Assembly: GCA_020744425.1 (NCBI GenBank)
Contig: JAGMUV010000002.1
Coordinates: forward strand, 3,082,501 to 3,146,500
Direction of reading: 5' to 3'
Length of the DNA: 64,000 bases
Source: Dactylonectria macrodidyma
Lineage: Eukaryota > Ascomycota > Sordariomycetes > Hypocreales > Nectriaceae
Positions 25,211-38,354 of the stretch are shown one piece after another. The position numbers and the translations under genes were made by a program. The notes below the pieces were generated by a model. That model made no database searches. It was not told the DNA's origin and worked only from the letters and a program-made list of their open reading frames with translations. Position 1 is the stretch's first letter, and each line of letters opens with the position of its first letter.

Positions 25211-25909
25211 TTATTCGACCTTCCGCCTCTTGCCCTTGGGGGCGGGAGCCATCCGAGGAGTGTAGGTGACAGTCCTCGTCACCACCTCTCTGATGTGCCG
25301 TACGCTGGTCCGCGAAGACTTCTGCTTCTTCTCCGCGAAGCGAGCCTTGAGGGCCGCATCCCAGTCGAAGACCGAGTGGACAGGGCGAGCACTGAAAGGA
25401 GACCGAGCAGTGGTGGCGCTCAGAGGAGAATCCATATGGGAGACAGCCGGACTGGGAGGCAGCTTGAGGCTAGGAAAGCCAGCAGCCCCAATCGGCGGTG
25501 CTGACATGGGAACAGAGGTCGGGAAGGGGCTTGGAGGCACAACAGGAGCCGTGGCCGGAGGAGAGACCTGGAATGAGACCTTAGAGCTGGCGCTGGTGGT
25601 TGAGGTGGGCGAGGAGCTCTCGCACTTGCACGAGCAGTCCGACTGCTTGCTGCTAGCGGTGTCCGGAAGGGAGTCGGGAGTGGTCTGGCCAGAGCCGATG
25701 GCCGGGGAGTTGAGAGACATGGCCTTAGAGAGGAAGTCGGTGTAAGCCAGGGGCGGGCTGATGGGCGTCTTGATAAAGTCCGGATCAGGCTTGAAGTTGA
25801 AGGAGACTGCCGAGATAGGCGTTGCCGACATAGCTGAAGTTATCTCGGAGGGGAAGGTGGCGGTAACGGGGGTGGTGAGCTTCCCCAGCTTGGGCTTGGG
25901 ACCGGGCAT
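25211..25909 (-). CDS. Conserved fungal protein of unknown function, 232 aa
   Basis: Single-exon frame of 232 aa starting MPGPKPKLGKLTTPV. I do not know a function. The sequence is Ser/Pro/Thr-rich and mostly disordered. Ordered-looking parts are an N-terminal block (SFNFKPDPDFIKTPISPP, AYTDFLSKAMSLNSP), a Cys cluster CSCKCE in the middle, and a C-terminal charged helix (DWDAALKARFAEKK) followed by VTRTVTYTPRMAP and a basic end KGKRRKVE that looks like a nuclear localisation signal. I believe similar proteins occur across Sordariomycetes, but that is from memory. Many phosphorylatable TP/SP sites suggest a regulated nuclear protein; this is inference. Upstream DNA (to about 27.9 kb) is pyrimidine-rich on the coding strand, as expected of a long leader. 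Confidence 0.75.
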   Translation of the reverse strand: MPGPKPKLGKLTTPVTATFPSEITSAMSATPISAVSFNFKPDPDFIKTPISPPLAYTDFLSKAMSLNSPAIGSGQTTPDSLPDTASSKQSDCSCKCESSSPTSTTSASSKVSFQVSPPATAPVVPPSPFPTSVPMSAPPIGAAGFPSLKLPPSPAVSHMDSPLSATTARSPFSARPVHSVFDWDAALKARFAEKKQKSSRTSVRHIREVVTRTVTYTPRMAPAPKGKRRKVE

Positions 25910-27960
25910 GGTGACGGAGGCGGCCGTTATGGCGGGGATGTTGGCGACTGGCCAAGGTAGGTCGAGTTGAGAATCCTCAAGTCGAGTTGAGGCCGGAGAC
26001 TCAAGTATGTCGACAGACTATGTTAAGAGCAATCGGAGCCAACAGTCAGATCCTGCAGATAGGCAACGAGACGCAGGCAGATGAGAGCAGCGAGCGGACA
26101 GACTGACTGAGGTAGAGAAAGAGGTCGGGGGCAGGAGGGAAAAGGCAGCACCAGGCTGTTATAAGGAAAGGACTGCGACGAAGATTTGGCGCCGAAGAGA
26201 CGCAGGTAGAGGACTGGGGGGTGTGGAGGGGGGTGGAGGAGGCAGCGTGCAGGTTGGTGTGTGGACGACGGATGGAAGATGGTGGATGGTGGGTGGTGGA
26301 TGGTGGAGAGGGAGTGGAGGGGCGTGTAAGTGACGATTGGGTGGAGGGGGGAATATGCGGGATGGACAAGCTGGGCGCGTGCGGCAGGACAGCCCAGGGC
26401 TCAGCGCAGCACAGCGGTACCGCCTTACGTTAGAGGCGGTTGCAGCAGTTGCAGGAGACGCAGCAGACAGGCGCGGGCAGGGCACAGGGGGACTGGGCAC
26501 TGGGCGGTAACTGCAAGAGGCGGCGGGCAAGGGGGGCGTGTAGCGGTAGTCGTGCTCGTCGTGCGTCTGCGGATGTCAATGGGCGAGCAAGGCGTGTGGT
26601 CCAGCGATGGCCCAAGAAGACAGCGGGTGATGCAGAATACCTAGCGATGTGACTCCAGGATTTGTTTCTGCTCAACTCTCTATGTCACACGATCTTCTCT
26701 CGTGGGTCTTCAAACGCGGACAGTCTTCTCAAGGTAGAGTCGGTAGGTTTGTGACGCGCCAGTGAGGCCAGGTGAAATGGGTTGATGGTAGTTGACGATT
26801 GACACTCGCCGAGCTATTCTAGGGTATTTAGACTCTGAGCTGACGCGAGCCAGAGCCGGGATGTGCACTGTGACAGAGCTTGAAATGTGCTGTCCTTGTG
26901 CAAGCGTGTTGGAGCCAGTTGGTCGTCGACTCGACTCAGCACGACTTGGCTGGTGGTTGTAAGTGGTCGGTTGGTTGATGCGGATTGGGCGAGATGGGGC
27001 GGGTCTGGTTGTGATGGTGAATTTAAAGCGGCACGCCAAAGCGACAGCGCTGAACAAGGAGCGCACAGAGTGCTGGAGCAGGGAGCCAGTGCAGGGAGCA
27101 CTAGGCAGGACAGTGGCCAGGGAACAGGAGCCAGGGGTAGAGAGTCCTCCTGTTGGGGCCTTTTGCTTTCTCTGTTCTCCAACACCCTTGTCCTGGATGA
27201 TTCCCAGGCAGTGGTCCTTGTCAGGGAGTTGTTTGGGCCTCTGCTGGCGCGGAGGCGGGTTTCTGGCCCAGGTGGTCGGTGAGGAATGTGATTCGACCAG
27301 GACGCTGGTGGAGCTGGAGGCCGGGCGCCTTTCCTCGGCTTCTCAGAGGGGTTGCCGTTTAGACAGAAGGATCGTAGTTTAAGCGCAGGAAGTGCCGAGC
27401 GAATAGCGATGGAGGTTTACCGATTTGCACGACAATGGGTGTCCTGCGTCGGCGATTAAATCGACCGTGACGAGAATCAGAAAGGTGTTGGTCAGATTGA
27501 CTCGTTGTGGAGGGGGTGAGAAGAAGGCCTCGTGAGGGGGAAACAACACGTGGAACCAACAAGTCGAAGTTGAAGAGCTGGAAGAGTTGGAAGTGGGATT
27601 GGCAGAAGCAGAATGACGGGGGTGGGGAGAATGCCTGAAGATGCTTGGCGGAGGTGAGAGCACGAATAAGCTCGTGTGAGAATGAGAAAGGAAGAAGGTA
27701 AGGCCCCCGTAGCTGCCTGCGTAGGTGGGTTTGTTCGATTCCCACGAGTTTCCGATCAACGGAGTAGGCAGAAGAGTATTGAGGTTGAGGCAAGAACTTG
27801 GTTGTCGTGGTAGGTTCGGGATGCTCCTTCTTCGCTGTGATGTGCAACCTCATCGTCTTTATGTGTTCTCTCCTCCGAGGTCTTGTTTGTTCGACCGCAT
27901 CCTCCCAACGGCAATCAATCCCATCTAATCGCATCTACCACATCGTCAACTCCCTCTTGA
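25910..27960 (-). other. Probable long leader/promoter of the 25.2-kb gene
   Basis: About 2 kb upstream of the minus-strand gene. On the coding strand it is rich in C and T (for example the segments opposite 26200-26400 and 27500-27720), the usual look of fungal 5' UTRs. Several overlapping small frames occur but none resembles a protein. The transcription start cannot be fixed from sequence. Confidence 0.4.
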
Positions 27961-30900
27961 AACCGGTCCTCGTTCATCTCCAGGACTCCAATACCCAAAA
28001 TTAGACCTCGACCCAATCCAGACCGGATCGAGTCTGCTTCAGTGCGCGCGCGCCTGCTCTCACCATCCACTCTTTGACCACGCCGGCCCTCCCATTGAGC
28101 CTTCGCCATCCAGTCCCACGCTTTCTCACGCCATCTCAAGCTATCCCATACTCCTTCAATGTCTGGCAATGCGGCGGCTGGCTCAAAGACCGCCCACGAG
28201 CTGTGGCTACCAGCACCCCACGTTCAGACTCGTCTAGTCGACCTCGATCCGCAAAAAATGCACTCGCCGCAACAGAGAGCGCGCGCCACACGAGGCAACC
28301 CAGAAAGGTGGCCAAGACCACACCACACTGTGCTCTTTTGGCCAGCCACCAAGCTGCGTCGATGGCATGCATTGATGAATTGATGGAGACCAACTCGCAG
28401 CGCGCGCCTGCTGAAGAAGCCAGTATCATAACCAGCCCAGTTACCTGTCGCTGGGGGCGTACCAATTGGGGACCCAGGAGAATGGGAACCGCTGGACGCA
28501 CCAGTAGTTGGTGGACGGAATCTATCCTTGTCCTAATAAGCGCCGTCTTGAACCTGGTCAATGGCAACGCTAAATCCTCCGGGCGCTCATGGACCAACCA
28601 GCGTCGAAGGCGCTGCGCCAAATGCACTCCCTCACGACCCATGTCCAACCAACCTCCCATTCTACTGGGCAAGGCACATTCTCCTTCTCTGCCGCCAATG
28701 CTGCCGCTGGATTGCCTCTGTAAGCGGTTGCAGATACCACTACAGTTGGCGTCATTGTTCTTCCAATGTAGTGGCAAGGCATACTCCGACAAAACCTTTA
28801 TCGTCATCGAAAAGTCGACGCTGGCTTGCAGACCAAAGACCTGTGTCCCAGCAATGCGTTGTCAAGGTTGAACTGTTGGTCCTGTTGTGTCCAGGTCTCT
28901 AATTAGGCCGGGGTCGCTTCCCTGTCCCCGAAACTAACTACTCCAGCGCTCCATCCTCTCGGGTCCGATATTCCTTGCTAGCAACTTGAGCTACGAACTG
29001 CACCACCAGAATTCGTGGCCCATCAGAGTCGCCCCCGCTGTGCAGATTAGCAACACATCTATTCTTTGTTTGGAACTCGCCCAGTCTCCAGCTCGCCTCT
29101 AGTCGTCCAACATGGTAAATATTTGCCACCCGGTTGACACTGATAGGGAAGAACATCTTATCAAATAAAACATAAGCCAGTTCAGAAGGCGGTCCGTCAT
29201 CGAGGACCAGGGTCTTCAGCAACACCATGATTTCGATCACGGGATACGCAGTGAGGATATTTCTCTACCCAGGTAAAGAATTGCGACTCACTGTGCCGTC
29301 CCAGTTCGCTGGATCGCCGCGCCATCGAAGTACCCTAACCTAGTTCATGGGCTAACCCTCTCATCTCCGGCCAACTTGAGCCATCCCTGTCAACGGTTTC
29401 TCGTCTCGGTCTCCTCCTCCTCCCAGTAGAAAGTGTTGATGGGTAACATTCTCGTTGCCATCACACCCCCTTCGTAAAGCAAGCGCGTCAGTCAGCGAAA
29501 AACAACGCAACCGCCCATGCAACCTACCACGGTCTCTCCAAGTCAGGCCACCACTACTGTAATGTGCCAGCAAACCAACCTGTGAAGACATCTTCCTACC
29601 GCCCTTGACTGTCCAGTGGTCTACAACTCGCGCCTATTGATGCTGATTCGGGGGAGTTAGCGCCTCCTCGACGAATCCTCATGTTTTGATGAGAAGGGAT
29701 TGTTATACAGGAGATATTTTTGTCCAGCCTACAACTGCAAACATGGTGTCATTCAGCGATAGAGACAGTAGCCGTCCCGTATTCAATGAGGGAGGCAATT
29801 GGCTCGCAGTAATACTCCAACCAGGTGACTTCTCTATACCGAACTCGGAGACAGGTTAGAGAGGGGAGGAATCAAGACTCACCGCCTCTTCAGAACAGCC
29901 CTTGCAGTCACATCCAACGCCTTATCTTTCTCACACTGCGAAGCAATAACAAAAACCGTGATTCTTGATATACCCAAGCCCCTGTCGCAGAACCAACAAA
30001 CCAAAGTGGGCGTTCCTGATTCATGGCCTTGCAGGATCCCTCATGGACGCTCTGTATCCATGCTGCCGGTAACGAAAGACTCGGACCAACAAGTAACTAA
30101 TCTCAATGTTGTTAAACTCATTTTCTAGTGGAAGCATTTCTCGGGTGACTTCTTCCCTTTGCATCATTGATTGACGAATGCTTCACCTTGGTGGTATAAG
30201 GGTTTTCTAGCTCTGCTTTGGCAAAATTGATAACATTAAACATGTAGTGGATGCCAAGCTGGATGCCAGATTGCCATATATCGCAAAGCACACTGTTGGC
30301 AGGCAGGCGCCTTCGCTGGTACTTTGTGTTCTGTCTTTCTGTCAGTACTTTCATCGTGAGAAAAAAAAATTTAGTGTCTCGCGTTGCTATTCATCAACAC
30401 TACTGAAATTTCCGCCTCAGTCTTATGGGGGGCTCTCATCTGTCTCTACGATCTGCCGTCTTCTGGTATATTTGGCCTCCGTTTTCCACACATTACGGTC
30501 AACAGCGTAGATTATCCGATGATGAAACGTTTTGATGGAGATCTCACGGATGAACATACTAGTACACTAAGTTCACCAAGTCGCTATGATAACTCCTTAT
30601 AATCATTCAATACCTAGCAGGAACAGGTTAATTCAATGGGAAGCGACAAGGCCCCAACTTTCAGCCTGGGTACTCATGCCATGCCTTATTTTATTATACA
30701 TTTGAATAGGCCTCAACCGCATGCGTCGTACTCTACATGCCACTAAGCTCACAGTTCTGTGCTGATATCTCTCGCCGGTTTTCGCCTGCTCGTGCCTACT
30801 GTTGATGGTTATATCTCTCTATTCTGCCGTATATATGCCGAGTGAAGTTCCCTCTCTTATTCTGATATTTTTCTTCTAGTGTAGCGAGATTTCTAGTTCG

Positions 30901-32133
30901 TCGATCGAATGTGCATGAATCCTCGAGGTAGGTTCATAACGGGTGTCAGTGTTCTTGAGAACTGAGGAGAGTGATATTCAGGATCCAACCACAGACAGTA
31001 CGAAATTAAGATGACACAAATTCCATTTTGAATTATCATTGTCAGTGGAAATTCACTACCATCCCTGACCCATCACAGTACATATGTATCTGGTTGTTAT
31101 CTCTGGCACTGGAGTTGAGAGGCAAAGGTTGGAGACCCGCTTACCCTACACCTGTACATGACCGGGACTCTCTTGTCTCGGCATCGCACAATATTATTCT
31201 TTATAGCTCAGCTTTGGTATTGTATCACAACATCCATTTGATTCGTGTAGCAAGGCATTCGCTGTGCGCGGATGTTGGGAAGCCAGGCTTACATAGTACG
31301 TAGCAGAATGACACAGGCATACCGATAACTTGGGAAAGCTACAGCTGAGCTACACGAAGCGCAGGGCTGTGTTGTACGTGACGAATTAGGGTGGCAGATC
31401 TTGAGGAAGTTCACGCGATCAAGCAAAATATCTCGCAACCTTAGCGAAATGAGCAATTGTATTAGAATGGTAACTTGACACGGACCCATCAGTACACGTA
31501 GTAGGCTTCTTTGGGGAGAGAGCAGGATCTAGACACTGCACATTGGCAACAATCGCTAGAATTGGCGACAAAACCACCAGTCGGCTCAGGATAATGATGA
31601 CTTTGGCAATGTCACATTCCAAAGCCGCATGTGTCATGAGCCATGAGTCACGTCGCATCCTAAGCGCCAGGGACGAGACGAGGTTACTCTGACATGTCGT
31701 AGATGAAGATCGTCCACGGAGTTCGGGAAGCAGCTCCGTCAAATCGTGACGCCGAATGATATTCCCTCTCTGTTACCCTCCCCCCCGCGCGGATCTTGTG
31801 GAAAGCACGGGCTGAAGGAGCAGGGGATAGCTGATTGCAGTTTGGGGAAAGGTGTTGAAACAGCGGGTGGATATCATATCACATCACGAAGCGAGAACCA
31901 GATGAGGCAGAGAGAGAAGAGAGCTACCTTACCGGGCGTTAAGCGCGAAGGATGGGGGCTAATAATTCCACCGAAGCCAAAGCCAGGATGACATGGAGGG
32001 CGACAAGCGAATCGGGGAGGATTGTGCAGGGTTGTGGATATGACGGGCTCCCTGTGGCCCGAGCCTAGCTCCGGGGAGACCGAGCGGGATAAGAACTGAG
32101 AGGCGGACGAGCTGTCGCAGCTGTGATGTGATA

Positions 32134-32150
32134 CTGGATGGATGGATGGG
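32134..32150 (+). repeat. (GGAT)n tetranucleotide repeat
   Basis: Short run of GGAT units, about four copies. Confidence 0.8.
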
Positions 32151-32915
32151 GTATAATCCAGCCCTGTGACGTGAATGTGATGATTGGGAGACGATTCAAC
32201 GCATGTGAACGGCCACCAGGCTAAGGAAATGAGGCACTTGCTTAGTGATGTATGTGATTGTGCCTATCTATCGCGGGAGAGACGATATCGGTCCTGAGAT
32301 GCAGTCGAGGTGGTGTGGACGGGTGGTGTGAGTTTTGGTTCATTGAAGCGAATGGTCTGAAAGGGCATCCAATTCTGATCGTGCCGGACAGACATTTGAC
32401 AGCGGAAATGGGTGTCGGTTGGGTTCCAATCTCCAGCACCTCTATCTAACTCTTGCCCGTACCGGGATATTAGAACTTTGTTGGCATAGCCTGAATGCAA
32501 ATGCAAGATGCAGGGTAGGTGGCTTTCAACGGACCAACTTGTACCTAGCTGTATGCACACACAACGGGGCATATGATGATGATGATGCCCCAACTTCCCC
32601 ACCACCTTAGGCAGCCTAGAGCAATAGTCCCGGGGTTTGCCAAAGTGAGGCGAATTAATCCATCACTCTGCCGGCAATGTTTCTCTTGAATTATTTTCCG
32701 AGCTATTTTCCTTGGGTCGCGTTGGCGGTAGGCGTTGGGCGTCGAGGCAGACCTGACTGACCAAGTCTTGGAACCTGAATTGTCGCCGACCGCCGGCCGC
32801 TTGTCTCGCCATGGGACGATTCGATTGCTGTCGTCAATCAATCACATGCGGCCAGGGCATCGGAGGGTGATGGAGGGTGATGGGAAGGTACGTCATGCGT
32901 CATGATGCTCGACGA

Positions 32916-32975
32916 GCAGCGTCACTCGAAGAAGCAGCGTCACTCGAGTACGGAGTACAAGCAGCGTCGCTGCAC
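32916..32975 (+). repeat. 18-nt imperfect tandem repeat
   Basis: The unit GCAGCGTCACTCGA plus four variable bases occurs at 32916 and 32934, and a diverged third copy (GCAGCGTCGCTGC) begins at 32961. A GTACGGAGTAC element lies between copies two and three. Confidence 0.7.
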
Positions 32976-35900
32976 GGAGCCGAAAGTCGAGGTTCCAGAG
33001 CACAGCGGCGTGCTGGGCTGTCGTGTACCGTTACCTTCGCACGCCGTTGCCCCATGGGTCTTGCACATGAATGGTCAATAATGATGGCTTTCTCTCCAAT
33101 ATGATAGGAAGCACAGACGGGATCAGCGGGGGTGTGTCTTGGATCTTTTGTTTTCTCTACAACCACTCAGCACCATCAAAACTGCGACTCAGATCCCGAG
33201 TTGGAAAGTCTGTAGAAGCATCCTCACCAACGCCATTTGCCGGTCTGGCCACACAAGGTTGCGGGATTGATGCCACCCAAGAAGTCTGGGCGCCCATCCA
33301 GGCATCACCAGCTCACATAGCACACCAACGCGTGAGCTAGGGGCTCCACATTACATTCAGGATTGAGTACTCATGGTAGGGAACTATCATATGTCCTGCA
33401 CATGGCTAGTTAGTCGGCATATGGGATAGTCATACTGCCTCACAGCATCCATCAACAGGTGCACCAAAGTCCGGTACAGTACATACATTCAATGGCAACA
33501 ACAATACGCAGCGGCGTAACGCAAAAACAGCTCAGCGTAGCACCACCGCGGTAGCTTGTGCTGGCCTGATCGGACCTTGGTGTTGCTGCCTTCTGTATTG
33601 CTGCTGCGTCTCCTCTAGCATGATGCACGCTGGCCCTCAGACGTTTGAGCCAGCGATACGAAGATGTTTCGACCTCTTGTCGCCCCGACGATTGGACAAC
33701 GTTAAACAGGAACAATACGTATGGCCAAAGTGACGACGTTGGTGCCGAGTAAGCCGCAATCGTACCGTGCTATAATTACATAATCATCACACACAGACCC
33801 TTCAGCAGGCGTCCCGCGTTCTGCCCACGAGGGTTTCTTGTGTTGCGCAACATCGAGGGACCTCGAAGTGCCAAGACAAGGAGGCGGACCACTCACCGAC
33901 TCCATCACTCTTACGTACGAACCACTGCGGGCGGCCGCGACCTCTGAATGCCCACTCCTCTAGAGAGGGCTTCCTTGATTGACGGGGGTCAGGCGCCCCC
34001 TGCACCTAAGGCAGCAAGTGCATGAGTGAGGGGACAGCGACGCGTGCAGAGCTTGAGCACGAAATGCAACCACATCTCCTCTTTGTGCCATATACAGTGA
34101 GATCCATGATCATTAATGCACGTCTGCGTATTCCGTGTTTGCTACTGTCTTAACAAATGCCACCCAAACGGAGCTTCTCGGGAAAAGCAACGTTCTTGAG
34201 GCCAAGATATGTACAGCGATGCTTTAAGCCATGGCGAGGGAGGCATCAAACGACGGGCGACATGAGCAACGCTGAATAGGTCTTTGCTCATAATCGATGT
34301 GCCATTGACGACGAAGTCACAACTTGCCGCGCCCCCGGTCGCATTGCACACCGACATTTTCCTTGTTTCGTGTGGTGTCTCCGATCGATGCGTTCTCAAT
34401 TTACTCATCACACTGGGCTCTGGAGTCCCGACAGCCCGACAGCCTGAGGGAGGCAAATTCGACATCACGTGGAGTGGGTTGGCCCTAACCCTTCTGAGCG
34501 GACGCCACGAGCGGCTCCGGTGCTTGCATGTGGTCAAGCGCCCCATGAGGCCTGACATGAAATGGAATGCAGCGGCCCAACCAAACCCACCGCCTGAGGC
34601 CCGCCTAGCCCAGTGGTCGAGCTTGCATCAAGCCCATGCCCAGCCTCGCCGGAGGAAAGCCCATTGTGAAAGTGTTGAAGATCCGGAATCGATAGTCGAA
34701 GCCCTTCGCCAGACGTCAGCCAGCCGCAGATTGTGACGGTCATCTACCGGTCCCGAAAGGTCGCAAGGAAGGACGGGTTGAGTTCTGTCAAGTCACATCG
34801 TGCTAGAGGCAAATACGAAAGGCAGCCCAAGTCACCGCCTCCAGCTCCCCAACTCCCTCAGCCCCAGGTACCCAGCTGCCAGTTCCAAGTGCATTGTCGG
34901 CTCGCCCCCGTCGTCTGTCGGAGGGTCACAAACTTGGGGCTAATTTTAGTCCCCGAGCTTGGATTACCAGCTTGCCAGCTCAGACACACCCCATCCATCA
35001 TCGATCTGAGCGATCGGCCGACGGAGGGGGGGGAAGCGCAAAACACCTGTTTTTGGCTTCCACAGCTCGCGTCACCTGGGTGTAATCCGTACTGCAGCCT
35101 GGAAGCGTTGTACATACGTGCCCGAGCTGTCTGCCCTGTTGGGAGTGAGAGGAGTAGAGAAGAGAGGAGAGGAAAGGAGTGGGCGGCAGTGCAGTGAATA
35201 GTGAGTACTTCGTACATGAGAGGCGGTCTGGAGCGTCTGGGAGAGAAACAGATGGGAGTGGCGTTAGAAGAAAACGATGCGAGACAAGACGGGCAAGGAC
35301 ATTCTCGGCCAAGGAGGAGATGACAGGGTGCGATCTCGTGATTGTTTGCAAAGAAAATCGTTGTTCCTGATTTCTTACTCCGCGACGGGAGAGTGGGAGT
35401 GCGGGGAGGAGCATAAACTGAGGAGAATCTACGAAACCATGAGATGAAACAAGTAGGAAACTGGCAGGTGGAAGACAGAAAATAGTTGGAGCCAAGTAAC
35501 AGTGCATGTTGAGGGGGAGAAGAATCTCCGCAAGTCGATGGTTGGTGGACAGACAGATGCCGAGCTCCTTGCATCTGCCCTCAGCACTGAAACTGCTCTC
35601 ACTGAATATCCATCCCACCAGCTCTACACATGATACGCAGCTGAGAACTGAAGCTCAAAAAAAGAAGGCGGCAATAGGCGGCGGTAATTAGATGCCTACC
35701 TAGTTATGCCTCGACGGGAGGAGTCCGAGTCTTCCGGGAGCCGTCGCCGAGTGGAAAATGGGAAAAAGAGGAGGAAGGAAAAAAAAAGCCTTTTCCCAAA
35801 CGGGACTACCGTCTCAGCGAGAGAAAAAACCGCGCCACTTTGTTTTTCCCTGTATCACGTCATGCCCGCAAATCAAAATCCAGACCGGCTACCAGCCACC

Positions 35901-37010
35901 GCAGAGCCCCACTGGGGGGCTGAATCAGCCAGTCACAAGTGTTAAAGACTCTGGTCCCGCCCCTCAAATCATCTCGTCGCATTTCCTCGTCCTCCTCGCG
36001 GCTTCTCCTCCTCCACGGCCAATCAATCCTACTGCTCCCTCCACTTGACAAGCAATCAGATTCGTCCCAGCGTCGAAACACCTTTCTGTTCGCTGGCCAT
36101 TCACAGCGACTCGACTAATTGGACAAACGCCTTGTTCCCGTCCCCTTGCCGTGGCTATTGCCCGTTGCCTGCTGCCCGCTCGCCTGTCGCCTGTCGAACA
36201 ACGGCCCAGACATCAAGCTTTCCAGCGCAACAACAGGTCGGGGTTTGCGATTCGTCCAACCGCCCGCCCAGTCTCCCCAAACGGCAAATAGCTCAAAGCT
36301 GAGGCGCCGCAGCAGCAGCAGCACCACCACCACAGGCGAACCGCAACTGCGCAAGCAATTTACCGCGCGCGCAGCACACTGCATAGAGCCGTCATTCGCT
36401 GAAAGTCAGCACCGTCAACAACCAGCCCGGGCCTGTGACTCGACGGCGTTAAAATTCAACGACGACGACAACCTTGCCGCTGGGCAGCTTGCAGGCAACC
36501 TGGCGCATCGCCATTGCTTGTATCTTGATCAGTCAGTCGCATCAACGCAGAGCCGGCCAAAGCCAAAAGGCCCTCATCAGCTTCCAGCTACAGCCTGAAA
36601 ACTCGCCGTGCCCACTGCGCCGCCGCGTTACCTAGCCCTTTTGCCCTTGCTCGAAGACTTTACCCCATTCCCTGATTCCCCTCTTCGCACCCTCCTGCTC
36701 GCTCGCTATCTCGCTGAGCGCGTAACCCCCAATCCGAAGATTGTTTGAAAACAAAGGCGCGTCCACCCCCAGCTCCAAACGGTGCTCGTTCCAACAAACG
36801 TCTACCTTGCCTCCCACCTTGCCTTGCTTCTGTCAGGGTATCTCCGGCAAGCTATTCCCTCGTGTGCTTTCTCTTTCCTCATTCATCAATCCTCCCCTCA
36901 CTCGCCCCGAGCGTGTTAGTCGCTTCTGCCGGCTCCAACGCACGAGCAAGCCGTACCCGCACACACGCGCAGTACGCACGCACGCACTCAACTCTTTTTC
37001 TGCCGCGCGA

Positions 37011-37037
37011 CCAGCCAGCCAGCCAGCCAGCCAGCCC
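37011..37037 (+). repeat. (AGCC)n tetranucleotide repeat
   Basis: About six uninterrupted CCAG/AGCC units. Confidence 0.85.
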
Positions 37038-38318
37038 TCGGCCTCCCGAGACAGCCCACACCCCCAAATCCGCAATCAACCCACCTCCCGCTACCAGCAA
37101 ATCAGCACGCTCTTCTCGCGTCGCCTTTTTTGACCTCTCTCAACATCGCGACAATTGAGGCCTATCAGTGTCTCCAGCTTCGCCCTCATCAACTCCATTG
37201 GCCGCTCTTCCCGTCAGGTGACGGCCTGTGCCTGCGGATCCCGATTTTACCCCAGATTCACAGCCAGCAATCAGGCATCGCGAAAGCTTGTCGCGTCGAC
37301 TCGGAGCGCTTGAGAGCATCTGCCATTTCCGTCTCGTCCGCCGTGCATCCCGCATGCGCGTTTGCATCTGTGGCACCGCACACCACAAAAAGGTACGTAG
37401 AGCCTCCCTCCTTGCTGCACATGCGAATAACGACGCATTTCCATTCCCACCCTCCCAACGACCTAGTTAGTCGCCTCCCCTTCGGGCCGTCAAGTGTGTG
37501 AGCGCGAGCGAGCTGTCATTGCATCCGCCTCATCAAGCTCTCAAGCGCGGACAGTGAGAGGGAGGTGTCGCGCCTTGCCTCGCTTTTTGCCTTGCTTGAG
37601 AGTTGGGCCGGTTTTCCTTTCGCGTGCTCTATTGACAGTCGGTCGCCTCTCTCTGACGTCGCGCTCTTCGCTTGGCTCCGGCTCACTCCCACACCCCGCG
37701 CGTGCGCATCCTGGCATCGCACTCTTCTCACTTACACCGACTCTTGGTGCTCGGGTGCTGGAAGCTCCCTCCCCCCCCGCCTTGCTTGTACTGCACTGCA
37801 CCACAACCGCACCGTCTGAAACCCTAACGAGGCTCATGCTGACGACACGGACATAGCCGCTGCTGCTCCGTCTGACGGATACCGAGATCCCTGGAAGAAG
37901 CATCCACGCTTAGTACGTACTGCTGTTGTCTTTTTGTCTTTTGTGTTGCCTGGTTCTCTCTGTGTTCTGGTTGCACTTGGACCCGGTAGTGCCGTGCGAC
38001 GAGCGCACGCTTCGTCGTCGACCTTCCTGATTCAAGCCATCCCCGGCCAGACCCTCCATCGCACCTCGTCACCACCTTGAGCATGATGGTCTCCCCTCTT
38101 CCACCTCGAGATGGGTCACTTCAATTGTCATGACAGAGCCCCCTGCCCTCCCGGCCTCGATATGCACGCCCGTCCCTTTGTTGTCTTGTTTGCCTACCTC
38201 CCCTCCAGTCCGCCCAAGACCCACGCCCCACTCTCCGTTGCAAGGCGCAGGACTGCAGCTATCCAGAGCGCTGGAAGAGACTCGAGGCTCCTCGGCCAAC
38301 TAGTTTGGGCGCCGCCTT

Positions 38319-38354
38319 GCCTTGACGCTTGCCTTGACGCTTGCCTTGACGCTT
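38319..38354 (+). repeat. 12-nt perfect tandem repeat, three copies
   Basis: The unit GCCTTGACGCTT is repeated three times without change (38319, 38331, 38343) in the hapB upstream region. Confidence 0.9.

Larger units (their letters stand above)
27961..34800. other. Gene-poor core of the 13-kb divergent gap
   Basis: About 6.8 kb without any gene I can support. There is no long open frame in 29-34 kb and no transposase, reverse transcriptase or repeat-induced point mutation signature. A weak two-exon candidate lies at 28589-28871 (see findings). Small repeats occur at 32134-32150 and 32916-32975. Confidence 0.5.

Noticed and set aside
28074..28871. 265-codon plus-strand frame and a 223-codon antisense frame (28136-28807)
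   Set aside because: Neither shows a domain or conserved motif, and both overlap. They look like chance frames in GC-rich DNA. Only the smaller two-exon candidate is kept as a weak finding.
28938..29240. 100-codon minus-strand frame (MIEIMVLLKTLVLDDG...)
   Set aside because: It looks protein-like in parts, but I could not match it to any family or extend it with introns.
29300..34000. Possible degenerate transposon or RIP-mutated repeat
   Set aside because: No terminal repeats, no transposase or reverse-transcriptase fragments, and no strong A/T or TpA excess as RIP would leave.
34604..34700. tRNA-like A-box (TAGCCCAGTGG)
   Set aside because: No matching B-box (GTTCGANNC) or acceptor stem follows at any tRNA-like distance.
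34858..35574. 238-codon minus-strand frame
   Set aside because: Composition is that of leader DNA read antisense; nothing in it resembles a protein family.
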